Shown: positions 6,255 through 15,336, numbered from the stretch's first letter. The stretch: DNA of 64,000 nucleotides from Desulfuromonadaceae bacterium (GCA_028681335.1 JAQUIT010000019.1:1-64000), one strand, 5' to 3'. Notes: generated by a model from the sequence alone, not told the origin. Numbers and translations: made by a program.

Positions 6255-7839
6255 GATGTTTCTCCTTTGCGATTACCTTGCTGATGAGCGTACCGTCAGC
6301 CAAGCGGGTATGAATTGTCTGCTGTTCCGCGACATCACAAATGGATCTGACAAGGCTACCCTGCTGGCTGTAGAGCAGGGCAAAGCCACGTTGCAGAACA
6401 GTCTGCGGATCGATTGCTTTCAGAGTAGCCATTTTGTCATTTAGGCTGGTGCGGGCCAGCGTGATCCGTTGCAAGACTCTCTCTTCCTTGAACCGTCCCT
6501 TCAGATTTGAGAGCATGACGCTCTTTATTCTGAGAGAGGTAAGGAATCTGGCTCTCAACTGCTGACGGTTTTTCCCGTTGCGATCCCTTTCTGTTGCCAG
6601 TCTCCGTAAAAATCGCTCCTTGTCGAAACGCTGAGTTAGGCTGGACAGGGTATCTCCTGTTCGGGTCAGACGGTACATTGCACCAGACGAAAGTTCCTGA
6701 CGTTTTGCAGCTACGCGTTCCAGGTGAGTCTTGGCCAAAGCCAAGGGGAGCGAGCGCAGTTTTTCTATTCTCCTACCGATGCCCACCTGCTCAGTCGACA
6801 AGCGCCCCTGTACACGTGCCCGGAGTTCCTGGGCTTGTTCCCGCAAGCAGCTTGCCGTCACATCGAGCAACTTTCTCGGCCCTTGCTGAATGCCTGTTAC
6901 TGCTCGTGTCAGATAGTCCTGGTCTATCTTCAACCTGTAGGCCCAGACGGTCTTCAGGGTATTGGTTGCCTCGTCCAGTTGCCGCTGCATCTGGACAAAG
7001 CGGGCCACCAATTCCTCTGCTGCCGCCGTCGGCGTCTTGAAAGTACGGTTCGCGACGTAGTCCAGTACACTCGTGTCGATCTCATGACCGATACCGGTCC
7101 AAACAGGCTTGGGGTACGCGGCGATCTTTCTGGCAATGGCTTCGTTGTCCAGAAAATAGAGGTCCGTTTTGCTACCGCCGCCCCTGACGATGAACACCAG
7201 ATCGACGTCGAGATCTGCAAACACATCCAGTGCCCGGAGGACAGACTTCTCAGTCTGATCTCCCTGGACCATGGCGTCAGCCAGATAGATCTTGAAACCG
7301 TAACCTGATGCCGTCAGGGTCTGGATGAAATCATTGTACGCCGCGCTCCCGGAACTGGTGACCAGACCGAGTCGTAACGGCAGAATCGGCACGAAGCGTT
7401 CCTTGTTCGTCTCGAACAGCCCCTCTCTTTGCAGGCGTTCGATGATTTCGCGCTTCTTCAGTTCCATCTCACCAAGGGCGATCGAGGGGTCAGCATCGAT
7501 GACTCTGAGCGATAAACCATACTGGGGACTAAATTGAAGTGAGCAGAGAAAGCCAACCACCGTACCGTTGGTCAGCACAAGATCCATATTCCTGGCCTTG
7601 AACAGTTCCTTGATGGTGGAGAGTTCTCTCTGCCAGATGGTGCAGGCGATCTTTGCGACGATTTTCCCGCCGGCATCCGTTTCAACCAGATCACAGTAAA
7701 AAGCTCCACCTCGTTCACGGCCAGTGGATATCTCGGCCTTGACCCAGAACTGCTTACTGATGGCAGGTTCCAGCAGTTCATTGATCCGCTTAGTGATAGC
7801 GGAGAGGGGGAAGAAGCGTTTCTCCATAGATGTGGTCAC
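6247..7839 (-). CDS. xseA: Exodeoxyribonuclease VII large subunit
   Basis: The product is 530 aa. An N-terminal OB-fold region (residues about 15-115, including FWVKAEISTG) precedes the catalytic domain with RGGGSKTDLYFLDNE and GIGHEIDTSVLDYVANR, and a long coiled-coil C-terminal half that holds XseB. The GTG start at 7839 overlaps the stop of the YheU-like gene by 4 bases; an in-frame ATG at 7827 is the alternative. The enzyme removes nucleotides from both ends of single-stranded DNA. A copy in an accessory cluster is unusual. Confidence 0.94.
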   Translation of the reverse strand: MTTSMEKRFFPLSAITKRINELLEPAISKQFWVKAEISTGRERGGAFYCDLVETDAGGKIVAKIACTIWQRELSTIKELFKARNMDLVLTNGTVVGFLCSLQFSPQYGLSLRVIDADPSIALGEMELKKREIIERLQREGLFETNKERFVPILPLRLGLVTSSGSAAYNDFIQTLTASGYGFKIYLADAMVQGDQTEKSVLRALDVFADLDVDLVFIVRGGGSKTDLYFLDNEAIARKIAAYPKPVWTGIGHEIDTSVLDYVANRTFKTPTAAAEELVARFVQMQRQLDEATNTLKTVWAYRLKIDQDYLTRAVTGIQQGPRKLLDVTASCLREQAQELRARVQGRLSTEQVGIGRRIEKLRSLPLALAKTHLERVAAKRQELSSGAMYRLTRTGDTLSSLTQRFDKERFLRRLATERDRNGKNRQQLRARFLTSLRIKSVMLSNLKGRFKEERVLQRITLARTSLNDKMATLKAIDPQTVLQRGFALLYSQQGSLVRSICDVAEQQTIHTRLADGTLISKVIAKEKHHE

Positions 7840-8135
7840 CTGCCCGGAATGATGTTGCAGGTCTTGGATACCAGGTCAAAGACTATTTTCGCCTGTCCGG
7901 TGCGGAGTTGCTTGAGCACCTGATCAATTTTGGTATCAAGGGAGTATTCCGTGTCTGGCCACTCCCGGGTGACGAACTCAGAAATCAGGTTGCGCAGGGT
8001 GTCCGGATTGATGCTCTCCCATGGCACATCGACCCCGTCTTCGTCAGCTTCGGGATGATGTTGAGTGCTTGCGTCTTCGGGTACGATCTTCACTTCAACT
8101 GATTTCGACAATTTCATACTCCATGCCGTGATCAA
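7836..8135 (-). CDS. YheU-like protein (UPF0270 family)
   Basis: The C-terminal 65 residues match the small YheU family: DVPWESINPDTLRNLISEFV, then SLDTKIDQVLKQL and a terminal CNIIPGR. The biochemical function of the family is not established. This copy has a 30-residue acidic N-terminal extension. The start could be the TTG at 8135 or the ATG at 8117; neither has ideal spacing to a Shine-Dalgarno sequence. The stop overlaps the xseA GTG, so the two are probably translated together. Confidence 0.8.
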   Translation of the reverse strand: MITAWSMKLSKSVEVKIVPEDASTQHHPEADEDGVDVPWESINPDTLRNLISEFVTREWPDTEYSLDTKIDQVLKQLRTGQAKIVFDLVSKTCNIIPGR

Positions 8136-8136
8136 C

Positions 8137-8388
8137 CTATTTGAAAGGGTTCTTAACAGTTTTGGCTGGTTTCAGTGTCACCTTGTCAGGAAGCTCTGCG
8201 CGTTCCAGTTCAGCCAGGGTCAGGTCCAGGATAGTCTTCAGTTCCCGAGCGACAGCCAGTCCTTCCTTATCCCGGGTGATGTCAACGCTGCCGAAAATAG
8301 ACACCCTGTCGACCCGGTTTTCGATGGTTATGCCGCCGATCTGCAGGCAATCGCTTTCGTTCGCGAAGGGTTTGATTCCTTTTCTCAT
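8137..8388 (-). CDS. Conserved hypothetical protein, 83 aa
   Basis: The sequence includes CLQIGGITIENRVDRVSIFG followed by DITRDKEGLAVARELK and ends in VKNPFK. From memory, similar small proteins occur in integrative conjugative elements of Proteobacteria, but no function is known. The start overlaps the nuclease stop (ATGA), and the YheU-like gene starts just after its stop. Being coupled to a nuclease and ExoVII suggests a DNA-related role, by inference only. Confidence 0.7.
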   Translation of the reverse strand: MRKGIKPFANESDCLQIGGITIENRVDRVSIFGSVDITRDKEGLAVARELKTILDLTLAELERAELPDKVTLKPAKTVKNPFK

Positions 8389-9191
8389 CCTCGTCCTCCC
8401 TTGCGCTTGCGCTCCTTGTACGATTTTGGTTCAGGCAGGCGCATGAGTCTGGATTTGACGTTTTCCTCTACTGAAGGGAAGATGCTGATCCCGGTAATTT
8501 TTTCAAGCTCAGCTATGGAGATTTTCTCAGGCTGGGCATCTGCGGTGTTGTCAATCAGGTATGCTCCTGCTTCTTTTCTCTGCGGGTCGTAAATGGCCTT
8601 GAACAGCTTTGTCGGAACCATCACGGCACCGCCAATTTGCTCGATGTTACTCCCTTGATAGATCGGGCCAGTGACAACATAGAGTTCACCTTTGCTCTTT
8701 GCCATCATTCTCACAGCTGATTCGATTCCTTCCCATGGTCCACGGTTGTTTTCCGGAACCTGGGGGATCATATTCGCCAGCGAGAAACATTCAAATTGGG
8801 ACTGTAGGTCGAACATGTCGGCAGATGGTGCTACATGACCACGGTCATATCCAGACTTTGCATAATGATGCAACTCAGCCCGCTCCGACCTTGGAATATG
8901 TTCGTCGGGATGGAACTTGCTCTGCCGTTTCATTCCCTTACCCTGCAGTATTCGTTCACGCGTTAGATGCTCGGCAGAGTAAAGGGGAGTCCTGGTCACA
9001 CCGGAATGCTTGAGGGCAAAACCGGAATAACAAACTTCACGGGTCTTTGTGGCAAGTTTCTGGTTGATCAGGTCGGGTGCCTGACTGTCTGCGAAATGCT
9101 CGGGACAGCCGGTTTGCGATGCCATAGCAGGGACTATTGCGAGGCTTGAGATCAGAGCGACGGCAGATAAAGTTCTTGTGATAGAGTTCAT
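8385..9191 (-). CDS. Exported DNA/RNA non-specific endonuclease (NUC1 family)
   Basis: The product is 268 aa. An N-terminal signal peptide (about residues 1-24, ending AMAS) predicts export. The catalytic motif is YDRGHVAPSADM near residue 114, with the general-base His in DRGH, followed by LANMIPQVPENNRG, which supplies the metal-binding Asn. This fits the Serratia nuclease/EndoG beta-beta-alpha-metal fold. GGAGAA lies 6 bases before the ATG. It is the first gene of the minus-strand block running down to 4091. A periplasmic nuclease could serve DNA scavenging or defence against incoming DNA. Confidence 0.92.
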   Translation of the reverse strand: MNSITRTLSAVALISSLAIVPAMASQTGCPEHFADSQAPDLINQKLATKTREVCYSGFALKHSGVTRTPLYSAEHLTRERILQGKGMKRQSKFHPDEHIPRSERAELHHYAKSGYDRGHVAPSADMFDLQSQFECFSLANMIPQVPENNRGPWEGIESAVRMMAKSKGELYVVTGPIYQGSNIEQIGGAVMVPTKLFKAIYDPQRKEAGAYLIDNTADAQPEKISIAELEKITGISIFPSVEENVKSRLMRLPEPKSYKERKRKGGRG

Positions 9192-9458
9192 GTATTTCTC
9201 CTTGCTGGAGTGCAGAAAGTACCAATTTCAGCTGAAAAAGTCCAGATAAGCAGACCGTTTACCAAGGTTTTTATGGCAATATGGGTGTAAATCATCACGA
9301 AATACAGTGAGATGTGGTAAAGTGTCCGGGGTGATCATATGAACGTCAAACTATGGATGTCTCCTATCTCTCAAAAGTAATTGGCCCAACAAGGCTACCC
9401 GCCGCCTCGTTGGGCGGGGGATATCATTCTTGTGTTTATTACGAGGAGGAAAAGGCGT

Positions 9459-10715
9459 ATGAACCGATTTGAGCTTAAATTCTTTTCTCTGAAGGCAACG
9501 CCTGTTTTAACTATCGAGTCAGCAGAGGATATTAGCGAATTGGTTCTGGAATTGATGGTGCTTTTTGCAAATGACATCAACACTGAGACCAATCGAATCA
9601 CAATAGAAGAATTGCAGCATAATACTCAAGATTTGAAAAACAAAATTGCGGTTTTTTCCGATAAATATAAGTCAGTTGTTCCACAGCTTCATCAATTCAA
9701 AAAATTCTTTGACAGCCTTGATATCAACGAGCCTTTTTTTGTTTACACCGCAAAAGAGCTTTCAATTGAGCAAATAGTAAAACTCGGAAATATTCTTCAA
9801 TCATTAACAGGGAATTCAAATTTTGATGAGCTAAACAAGATTTGCGGTGATTATTTCCAAAACATTTTTGACAACTACAGAATAGTTACTCATCGTACAG
9901 ATAGAAAAAATTTCATCGGTGAGGGCTTGAAACAAAAACGAGTATGCAGGTTTTGTAAAAAGAAATATGGTGAAGTGACATTCAAAAACGAAGCTCATGC
10001 TATATCAGAGGCTTTGGGTAATAAGTGCGTCATTGTTAACGATGAGTGCGACGTTTGCAACAGTCTCTTTAATGACAAAATTGAAGGACATATAATCTGT
10101 TATTTGAGCCTTTTCCTTACACATTTTGGGATTAGGGGTAAGGAACAGGTCCCGAAAATTAAAGGTGTTAATTTCGAATATCAACACCACGGGAACCGCG
10201 AAACTTCGATTACATATAAGTCAGATGATGTCTCCAGTGGAGTTCTACCTCAAACTGTCAAATTGAACACGCATGGTAAAATTGCTACACAGAACATTTA
10301 TAAATCATTATGTAAGTTCGCATTGAGCATAATAGAGTCATCAGATATTCAATATTTCGAAAAAACAATTGATTGGATTCGAACAGATTTTTTTGCAGGT
10401 AAATTACCCAAGATTGCAATACTCAGTGACTATAATTTTTTCAAGTGGCACCCGGAAATGGTTCTTTATATCCGCAAAACTGACAATAAAAAACTACCGT
10501 TTATGGTAGGAGAATTTCAATTTACCTTTCAAAAGTTTGTCTTTATTGTGCCGTTTTCTAATCAGGATGAAGTAAATTTTGTATCTGAAGATGAGTACAG
10601 GGTGTATTGGGAAAGTTTCAAGCATTACAACATTACGAATGCATGGAAATTTGAGGATTTTTCTGACTCAAAAGCTCGTAAAGTTAATTTTAAAATTAAT
10701 TTCCAGAAGAATTAA
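9459..10715 (+). CDS. Stand-alone HNH-type endonuclease-like protein, AT-rich
   Basis: The product is about 418 aa. The start is set at 9459 because GAGGAGG lies just upstream; the frame itself is open from 9381. Residues about 161-205 contain CRFCKKKYGEVTFKNEAHA followed by ECDVCNSLFND. This pairs two CxxC zinc ligands with the His of an HNH_5-like finger. The 160-residue N-terminus and 210-residue C-terminus match nothing recognised. Base composition is far more AT-rich than both neighbours, a sign of recent transfer. Single-gene HNH proteins in islands are often anti-phage or restriction factors, which is only inferred here. Confidence 0.65.
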   Translation: MNRFELKFFSLKATPVLTIESAEDISELVLELMVLFANDINTETNRITIEELQHNTQDLKNKIAVFSDKYKSVVPQLHQFKKFFDSLDINEPFFVYTAKELSIEQIVKLGNILQSLTGNSNFDELNKICGDYFQNIFDNYRIVTHRTDRKNFIGEGLKQKRVCRFCKKKYGEVTFKNEAHAISEALGNKCVIVNDECDVCNSLFNDKIEGHIICYLSLFLTHFGIRGKEQVPKIKGVNFEYQHHGNRETSITYKSDDVSSGVLPQTVKLNTHGKIATQNIYKSLCKFALSIIESSDIQYFEKTIDWIRTDFFAGKLPKIAILSDYNFFKWHPEMVLYIRKTDNKKLPFMVGEFQFTFQKFVFIVPFSNQDEVNFVSEDEYRVYWESFKHYNITNAWKFEDFSDSKARKVNFKINFQKN

Positions 10716-10851
10716 ACTTGAACGTAGTTCATTGCTCAAAATAATCGAAAAAGTCTCCCACCCAGCCCTGCTACCCAAGCGGGTTTGTACACCGGTAAAG
10801 GTCAATGATGATTTCTGACTGGATTTTTCCCTTCACAGAGGAAGGTATTCG

Positions 10852-11334
10852 TTATTCTTTCCCTGGCAGAAGGAAAGTTTGCTGACCTTCCAGGAACAGT
10901 TCTATCTTGTCCCGGTTTTTTCTGAAGGGGTAGTGCCGACCACTCAACCAGTCGGATAGTTGTTCTGGATCGCGGCCCATTATTTCTCCCAGTTGGTCCA
11001 GATTCATCCCCATCGCTCTCTTGTACCACGCAAGCCGCCCCACTGTGTCATCCGGGCAGTCGAACGGAATATAGCCTAGAAATTTGATAATATTAGGGTT
11101 ATAGTGCTGCTCTGGTTCCACTCCGTGTTCCCAATTCCAGACAGAAGATTCAGTAACGCCGATGATTTCCGCGACTTCTCTCTGGAGGAGACTGAGGTCC
11201 ATCCGCCGTTTGCGGATATGGTCACCGATGGTCACGGGCTTGGTGGGATAACCGGGGAGTGGTTGTTTTTCGAGGGGAATTTCGATTGAGAACGAGTGCC
11301 GTCTTACATAAGAATTGTAGAGAAAGGTTAACAC
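10852..11334 (-). CDS. HTH-domain protein, intact copy of a duplicated gene
   Basis: The product is 160 aa. Residues about 37-75 form an XRE-type HTH (IGDHIRKRRMDLSLLQREVA, VTESSVWNWEHG). A linker PNIIKFLGYIPFDCPDDT follows, then a second HTH-like repeat (LAWYKRAMGMNLDQLGEIMG, then LSDWLSGRHYPF). The GTG start lies inside the junction with a yifB fragment that reads the other way. A decayed paralogue lies at 21422-21842 beside a second yifB remnant. The target genes are unknown. Confidence 0.75.
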   Translation of the reverse strand: MLTFLYNSYVRRHSFSIEIPLEKQPLPGYPTKPVTIGDHIRKRRMDLSLLQREVAEIIGVTESSVWNWEHGVEPEQHYNPNIIKFLGYIPFDCPDDTVGRLAWYKRAMGMNLDQLGEIMGRDPEQLSDWLSGRHYPFRKNRDKIELFLEGQQTFLLPGKE

Positions 11335-11816
11335 ACCCCTGCCCCTGCGGCTATCTTTCCGACCCGACCCACCCCTGCACCTGTACTCCGTTGTCGATTC
11401 ACCGTTACCGTTCCCGCATCTCCGGACCGCTGCTGGACAGGATAGATATCCATATCGAAGTGCCGGCGGTCAAATACCGCGATCTGGCAGACAGGGGTGA
11501 AGCAGAAAGTTCGGCAGCCATTGCCGAACGGGTGGAACGCTCACGGGGGCTGCAGCTGGAGAGGTACAAGGGAACCAAAATTCACTGTAACGCCCAGATG
11601 ACGCCCCGCTTCATCAAAAAATACTGCGAGCTGGACGCCAGCGGCAACCGCATGCTCGAGTTGGTTACCGATCGTCTCGGTTTCTCGGCTCGTACCTACA
11701 CCCGCATCCTCAAGGTGGCCCGCACCATTGCTGACCTTGACGACAGCGATTCAATTTATGAACAGCATATCGCCGAGGCGATTCAGTACCGAAGTCTGGA
11801 TCGGAAGACTACCTGA
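11331..11816 (+). pseudogene. 3' third of yifB/comM (Mg-chelatase-like AAA+ ATPase)
   Basis: From HPCPCGYLSDPTHPCTCTP through YRSRISGPLLDRIDIHIEVP to the natural end QYRSLDRKTT, this is the C-terminal 160 residues of YifB/ComM, normally about 500 aa. The ATP-binding part upstream is missing and is replaced by the HTH gene on the other strand. The remaining frame is undamaged. A frame opening at 11259 could in principle express it, but a functional ATPase is impossible. It is one half of a repeated unit (compare 21860-22150). Confidence 0.82.
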
Positions 11817-11840
11817 CGTCCTACAAAAAGGCTCCGCCCA

Positions 11841-13826
11841 ATGGATACAATTGACCACCAGATAATCCGGCAATTACATGATGATTGCCTGCGGATGTAT
11901 GCCGCCAGAGATGACCGGTTCACGGAACTTTTCAGTGAGGATTTTTCCGGCATTACCGGCAGCGGCGACGAACTGATCAAGGATCGGGACGGATGGATCG
12001 CCATTAACCGCCAGGATTTCGAGCAGTTCAAGGATCCGCTCCGCATAGAACTCAAGGATCTTTTCACTCAGTCATTATCCGATACAATTGCCGTTGCTAC
12101 CAGTTCCTTTATTATCCATCTGCCGATCAAGGAGCATCTCATTTCACGAAAGATAACCCGCCTGGCGCTGGTTTTTCGCAAAGAATCTGCGGGGTGGAAA
12201 ATCTGCCATTGCAGTGTTTCCCTTCCGTTCGCAACGGCTCAGGAAGGGGAAGTCTACCCTCTGCAGGAGATGGAGGAGCGTAATAAGCTCCTGGAAGAGC
12301 TGGTCGCAGAACGAACCACGGAACTTTCCGCAGCAAAAAAAGCCGCGGAGGCCGCCAATATCGCTAAAAGCCAGTTCCTGGCGGTCATGAGCCATGAAAT
12401 CCGTACCCCGATCAACGCCCTGGTTGGTTTCAGCTCGCTGTCACGCAAGGTGACCGATCCGGTCAAGCTTGGTCAGTACCACGCCATTCTTGAACAATCG
12501 TCACGTTCCCTGATGGAATTGGTTGATAATGTCCTTGATATGAGCAAGATCGAGGCGGGGCGGATGGAATGTGAGGCCGTGCCGTTTAATCTGCAACAAC
12601 TGATCGGCAGCCTGGAAGAGCAGTATCATCACCTGGCCGCACGCAAGGGATTATTGTTTCATGTCACTGTCCAAGGCAATGTACCTGCCTGGATCCTGGG
12701 CGATCCGGTCCGCCTGCGCCAGGTACTGACCAATCTGCTGGCCAATGCCATCAAATTTACTGATAGTGGCGGTGTCTCCTTAAGTATAAGTACGGGTGAT
12801 GGAGGCCCGGGCAAAGGAGAACCAACGCTTCGCTTCGAGGTGAAGGATACTGGTATCGGCATCCCCGAATCAAGTTTTGATCTGTTGTTCCAACCATTCA
12901 GGCAGCTTGATCCGACAATCACCCGCAAGTTCGGTGGCTCCGGTCTCGGTCTGGCTATTGTGCACAGCCTGGTAACGGTGATGCAGGGGACTATCGCTGT
13001 TGACAGCCGTGAGGGGGAGGGGAGCTGTTTCGTCGTTGAACTGCCGCTCATGGCAACCGGACAGATGCCGGCAGAACTCACTGCAGCACCGGTAATTCTG
13101 GAGCAGGGGCTGGTTCTCGTGGTTGAGGACAATGAATTCAACCGTCGATTGTTGAAAGATACCCTGACTTCCTGGGGGCAAGAGGTGCTGCTGGCGGAAG
13201 ATGGGTGGCAGGCGTTGCAATTGCTGGAGCAGCAGCGCTTTGACCTTATCCTGCTGGATATCCGCATGCCGGGGATTGACGGCATCGAAGTTGCCACCCG
13301 GATCAGACAGCGGGAGCGCGAGCGATCGGGAGAATCTGTGCCGATCATTGCCATCACCGCCGATGCCGGCGCCGCTACCCGCGAAGCCTGCCTGAGCGCC
13401 GGCATTAACGCGATACTGGCGAAGCCGATCCTTCCCGAACTGCTGGCCAAAGCAATTGCCCCCCACTGCGGGGGCGCCATAGTCACCTCGTTGGGGAGCG
13501 AACCACTGCTGAATACGCAGGCCAGCAGCGACCTGGGGAGCGACCCCGATCGCGCCCGGCAGTATCGGGAGCTGCTGCTGCAAGATATTGAAGAAGAGCT
13601 GCAGAGCCTGCAGTCAGCCATTGATGGTGATGACCGCACCAGGCTCGGCCGAGCCGCCCATTCCCTGAAAGGTCTCTGTGGCTATCTGGCAAACCCGGAG
13701 CCGGTCGAAATGGCGGACTGGCTGCAGCGGCATGCCTCGGCCGCCGGGGCTGAGCAGCTGCAACTGGTGATAGAGGAGCTGCGGATGTTCTGCCAGCGAT
13801 TGCTATCGCAGGAGAATACCAAATGA
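11841..13826 (+). CDS. Soluble hybrid histidine kinase with NTF2/SnoaL-like input domain
   Basis: The product is 661 aa with no membrane segment. Domain order: an NTF2/SnoaL-like fold (about 1-130, LALVFRKESAGWKICHCS), a short coiled coil (145-175), HisKA with phospho-acceptor His about 185 in AVMSHEIRTPINAL, HATPase_c (LLANAIKFTDSGG, then GLGLAIVHSL), a receiver with Asp about 472 (LILLDIRMPGIDG), and a C-terminal Hpt domain (AAHSLKGLCGY, His about 606). This layout gives a complete internal phosphorelay. It overlaps the next gene, a sigma-54 response regulator, by 4 bases, so they are surely partners. The input signal is unknown and probably cytoplasmic. Confidence 0.9.
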   Translation: MDTIDHQIIRQLHDDCLRMYAARDDRFTELFSEDFSGITGSGDELIKDRDGWIAINRQDFEQFKDPLRIELKDLFTQSLSDTIAVATSSFIIHLPIKEHLISRKITRLALVFRKESAGWKICHCSVSLPFATAQEGEVYPLQEMEERNKLLEELVAERTTELSAAKKAAEAANIAKSQFLAVMSHEIRTPINALVGFSSLSRKVTDPVKLGQYHAILEQSSRSLMELVDNVLDMSKIEAGRMECEAVPFNLQQLIGSLEEQYHHLAARKGLLFHVTVQGNVPAWILGDPVRLRQVLTNLLANAIKFTDSGGVSLSISTGDGGPGKGEPTLRFEVKDTGIGIPESSFDLLFQPFRQLDPTITRKFGGSGLGLAIVHSLVTVMQGTIAVDSREGEGSCFVVELPLMATGQMPAELTAAPVILEQGLVLVVEDNEFNRRLLKDTLTSWGQEVLLAEDGWQALQLLEQQRFDLILLDIRMPGIDGIEVATRIRQRERERSGESVPIIAITADAGAATREACLSAGINAILAKPILPELLAKAIAPHCGGAIVTSLGSEPLLNTQASSDLGSDPDRARQYRELLLQDIEEELQSLQSAIDGDDRTRLGRAAHSLKGLCGYLANPEPVEMADWLQRHASAAGAEQLQLVIEELRMFCQRLLSQENTK

Positions 13827-15181
13827 ACAGTGTCGCACGGATACTGGTGGTTGACGATAAGCAGAGTTTCTGCTTCATGATTAAAGGCTATCTTGAGGAT
13901 GCCGGGTATGAGGCGGCCTCTGCCGCAAGCGGAGCCGAGGCTCTGGCTGAACTGGAGCAGGGGCGTTTTGACCTGGTCCTGTCCGACATGATCATGCCGG
14001 AAATGGATGGGGTGGAGTTACTGCGTCACGTGCGCAGCCGCTATCCAGAGCTGCCCTTTGTGATAACAACCGCCCATGGCAGTGTTGACAACGCCGTGGC
14101 TGCCATGAAAGAGGGGGCGGATGACTACCTGCTGAAGCCGCTTCACCGGGAAGAAATGCTTCTGGTCGTGGCGCGGTTGCTGGAAAACGCCCGGCTACGG
14201 GTCAGCTTCGACCGGATGCGTGAGGCAGAGCGGAAGAAGTACAGCTTCCAGAATATGAAAAGCAGTTCGGCGCTTATGGGGGAAACTCTGGTTGCGGCGG
14301 AGCTGGTGGCAGAATCCCCTCGCACGACGGTCTCAATCTATGGCGAAAGTGGAGTGGGGAAAGAGGTGCTGGCAAGGGGTATCCATATCGCCTCCGGGCA
14401 GGACATGACCAGTTTTGTGCCGGTCAACTGTGCCGCCATACCGGAAACCCTGCTGGAAAGCGAACTATTCGGCCATCTGAAAGGCGCTTTCACCGGCGCT
14501 GACCACGAACGTGCCGGTAAATGCAGTCGGGCAGAGGGCGGTACCCTGTTTCTCGACGAAATCGGTGACATGCCGCTATCGTTACAGGCCAAACTACTGC
14601 GCCTGCTGGAAGAGCGTGTCTATGAAAAGGTCGGCTCCGACCGGCCGATTCCACTCGATTGCCGTATCATCGTTGCCACTCATCGGGATCTTGATGCATG
14701 CTGTGAGCAGGGAACGTTCCGGCGAGATCTTTACCACCGTCTTAACGTTTTTCCAATCACAATCCCGCCGCTGCGGCAACGCCGCGTGGATATCCCGCAG
14801 CTGGCCGAGCATTTCCTGAACGCCATGAGGAAGCACCAGGGCAAGTCGTTGCCCGGCCTTTCGCAGGCTGCCCTCGACCTGATGATGAATCACGACTGGC
14901 CCGGTAATGTCCGCGAATTGCGCAACCTGCTTGAATATGGCTGCATTGTCACCAATGGCGATCTGATCCAACCGGAACACCTACGCCTTCAGCAGCAATT
15001 GTCAACCAATCATGAAGAGTCTATCAATGGCCGTATTGCCCTCAATTTCAACTTCTCCCCCGAAGAGTTCTCACTTGAGGCCGTTAATCGGCAGGTGATT
15101 GAATGGGCTCTCGAAAAGTGCGACCACAACAAATCATCTGCTGCTCGCCTGCTGAAGGCATCCCGCAAGCTGTTCTACTAA
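13823..15181 (+). CDS. Sigma-54-dependent response regulator (NtrC family)
   Basis: The product is 452 aa. The receiver domain (residues 1-120) has DLVLSDMIMPEMDG as phosphorylation site. The AAA+ domain has a Walker A (YGESGVGKEVLARG), the sigma-54 contact loop GAFTGAD, a Walker B (GGTLFLDEIGDMP) and WPGNVRELRNLLEYG. The C-terminal Fis-type helix (NKSSAARLLKASRKLFY) stops at once after the recognition helix, some residues shorter than usual. It is coupled to the kinase gene by a 4-base overlap. The likely targets are the TGTCC repeats and -24/-12 promoter directly downstream. Confidence 0.93.
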   Translation: MNSVARILVVDDKQSFCFMIKGYLEDAGYEAASAASGAEALAELEQGRFDLVLSDMIMPEMDGVELLRHVRSRYPELPFVITTAHGSVDNAVAAMKEGADDYLLKPLHREEMLLVVARLLENARLRVSFDRMREAERKKYSFQNMKSSSALMGETLVAAELVAESPRTTVSIYGESGVGKEVLARGIHIASGQDMTSFVPVNCAAIPETLLESELFGHLKGAFTGADHERAGKCSRAEGGTLFLDEIGDMPLSLQAKLLRLLEERVYEKVGSDRPIPLDCRIIVATHRDLDACCEQGTFRRDLYHRLNVFPITIPPLRQRRVDIPQLAEHFLNAMRKHQGKSLPGLSQAALDLMMNHDWPGNVRELRNLLEYGCIVTNGDLIQPEHLRLQQQLSTNHEESINGRIALNFNFSPEEFSLEAVNRQVIEWALEKCDHNKSSAARLLKASRKLFY

Positions 15182-15196
15182 GCTTCCTTGCCGATG

Positions 15197-15231
15197 TGTC
15201 CCGTACGGGACAGATTGTCCGAAACGGAACA
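15197..15231. promoter_or_regulatory. Two upstream activator sites, TGTCC-type inverted repeats
   Basis: TGTCCCGTACGGGACA at 15197-15212 is a perfect 16-bp palindrome. TGTCCGAAACGGAACA at 15216-15231 is a degenerate copy 19 bases on, close to two helical turns. They lie about 55-90 bases upstream of a -24/-12 promoter, the normal place for enhancers of NtrC-type activators. Binding by the adjacent regulator is inferred. Confidence 0.7.
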
Positions 15232-15284
15232 CATCTCCAAAGCCATAACTCCATAACCTGCTGAAATAAAACAAACCACCATAT

Positions 15285-15299
15285 TGGCACAAATGTAGC
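15285..15299 (+). promoter_or_regulatory. Sigma-54 (-24/-12) promoter
   Basis: TGGCAC-N5-TAGC fits the consensus TGGCAC-N5-TTGC at all but one position and has the required 12-base GG-to-GC spacing. It lies 79 bases before the start of the 70-aa peptide gene and downstream of the two activator sites. Confidence 0.6.
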
Positions 15300-15336
15300 G
15301 ACATACCTTGGTACTGCACGAGTTGCAGAATAAAAT

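Noticed and set aside
12659..13639. Long minus-strand frame (326 codons) inside the hybrid kinase gene
   Set aside because: It is Ser/Arg-rich with no motif and lies entirely antisense to a kinase with intact domains. It is a shadow frame.
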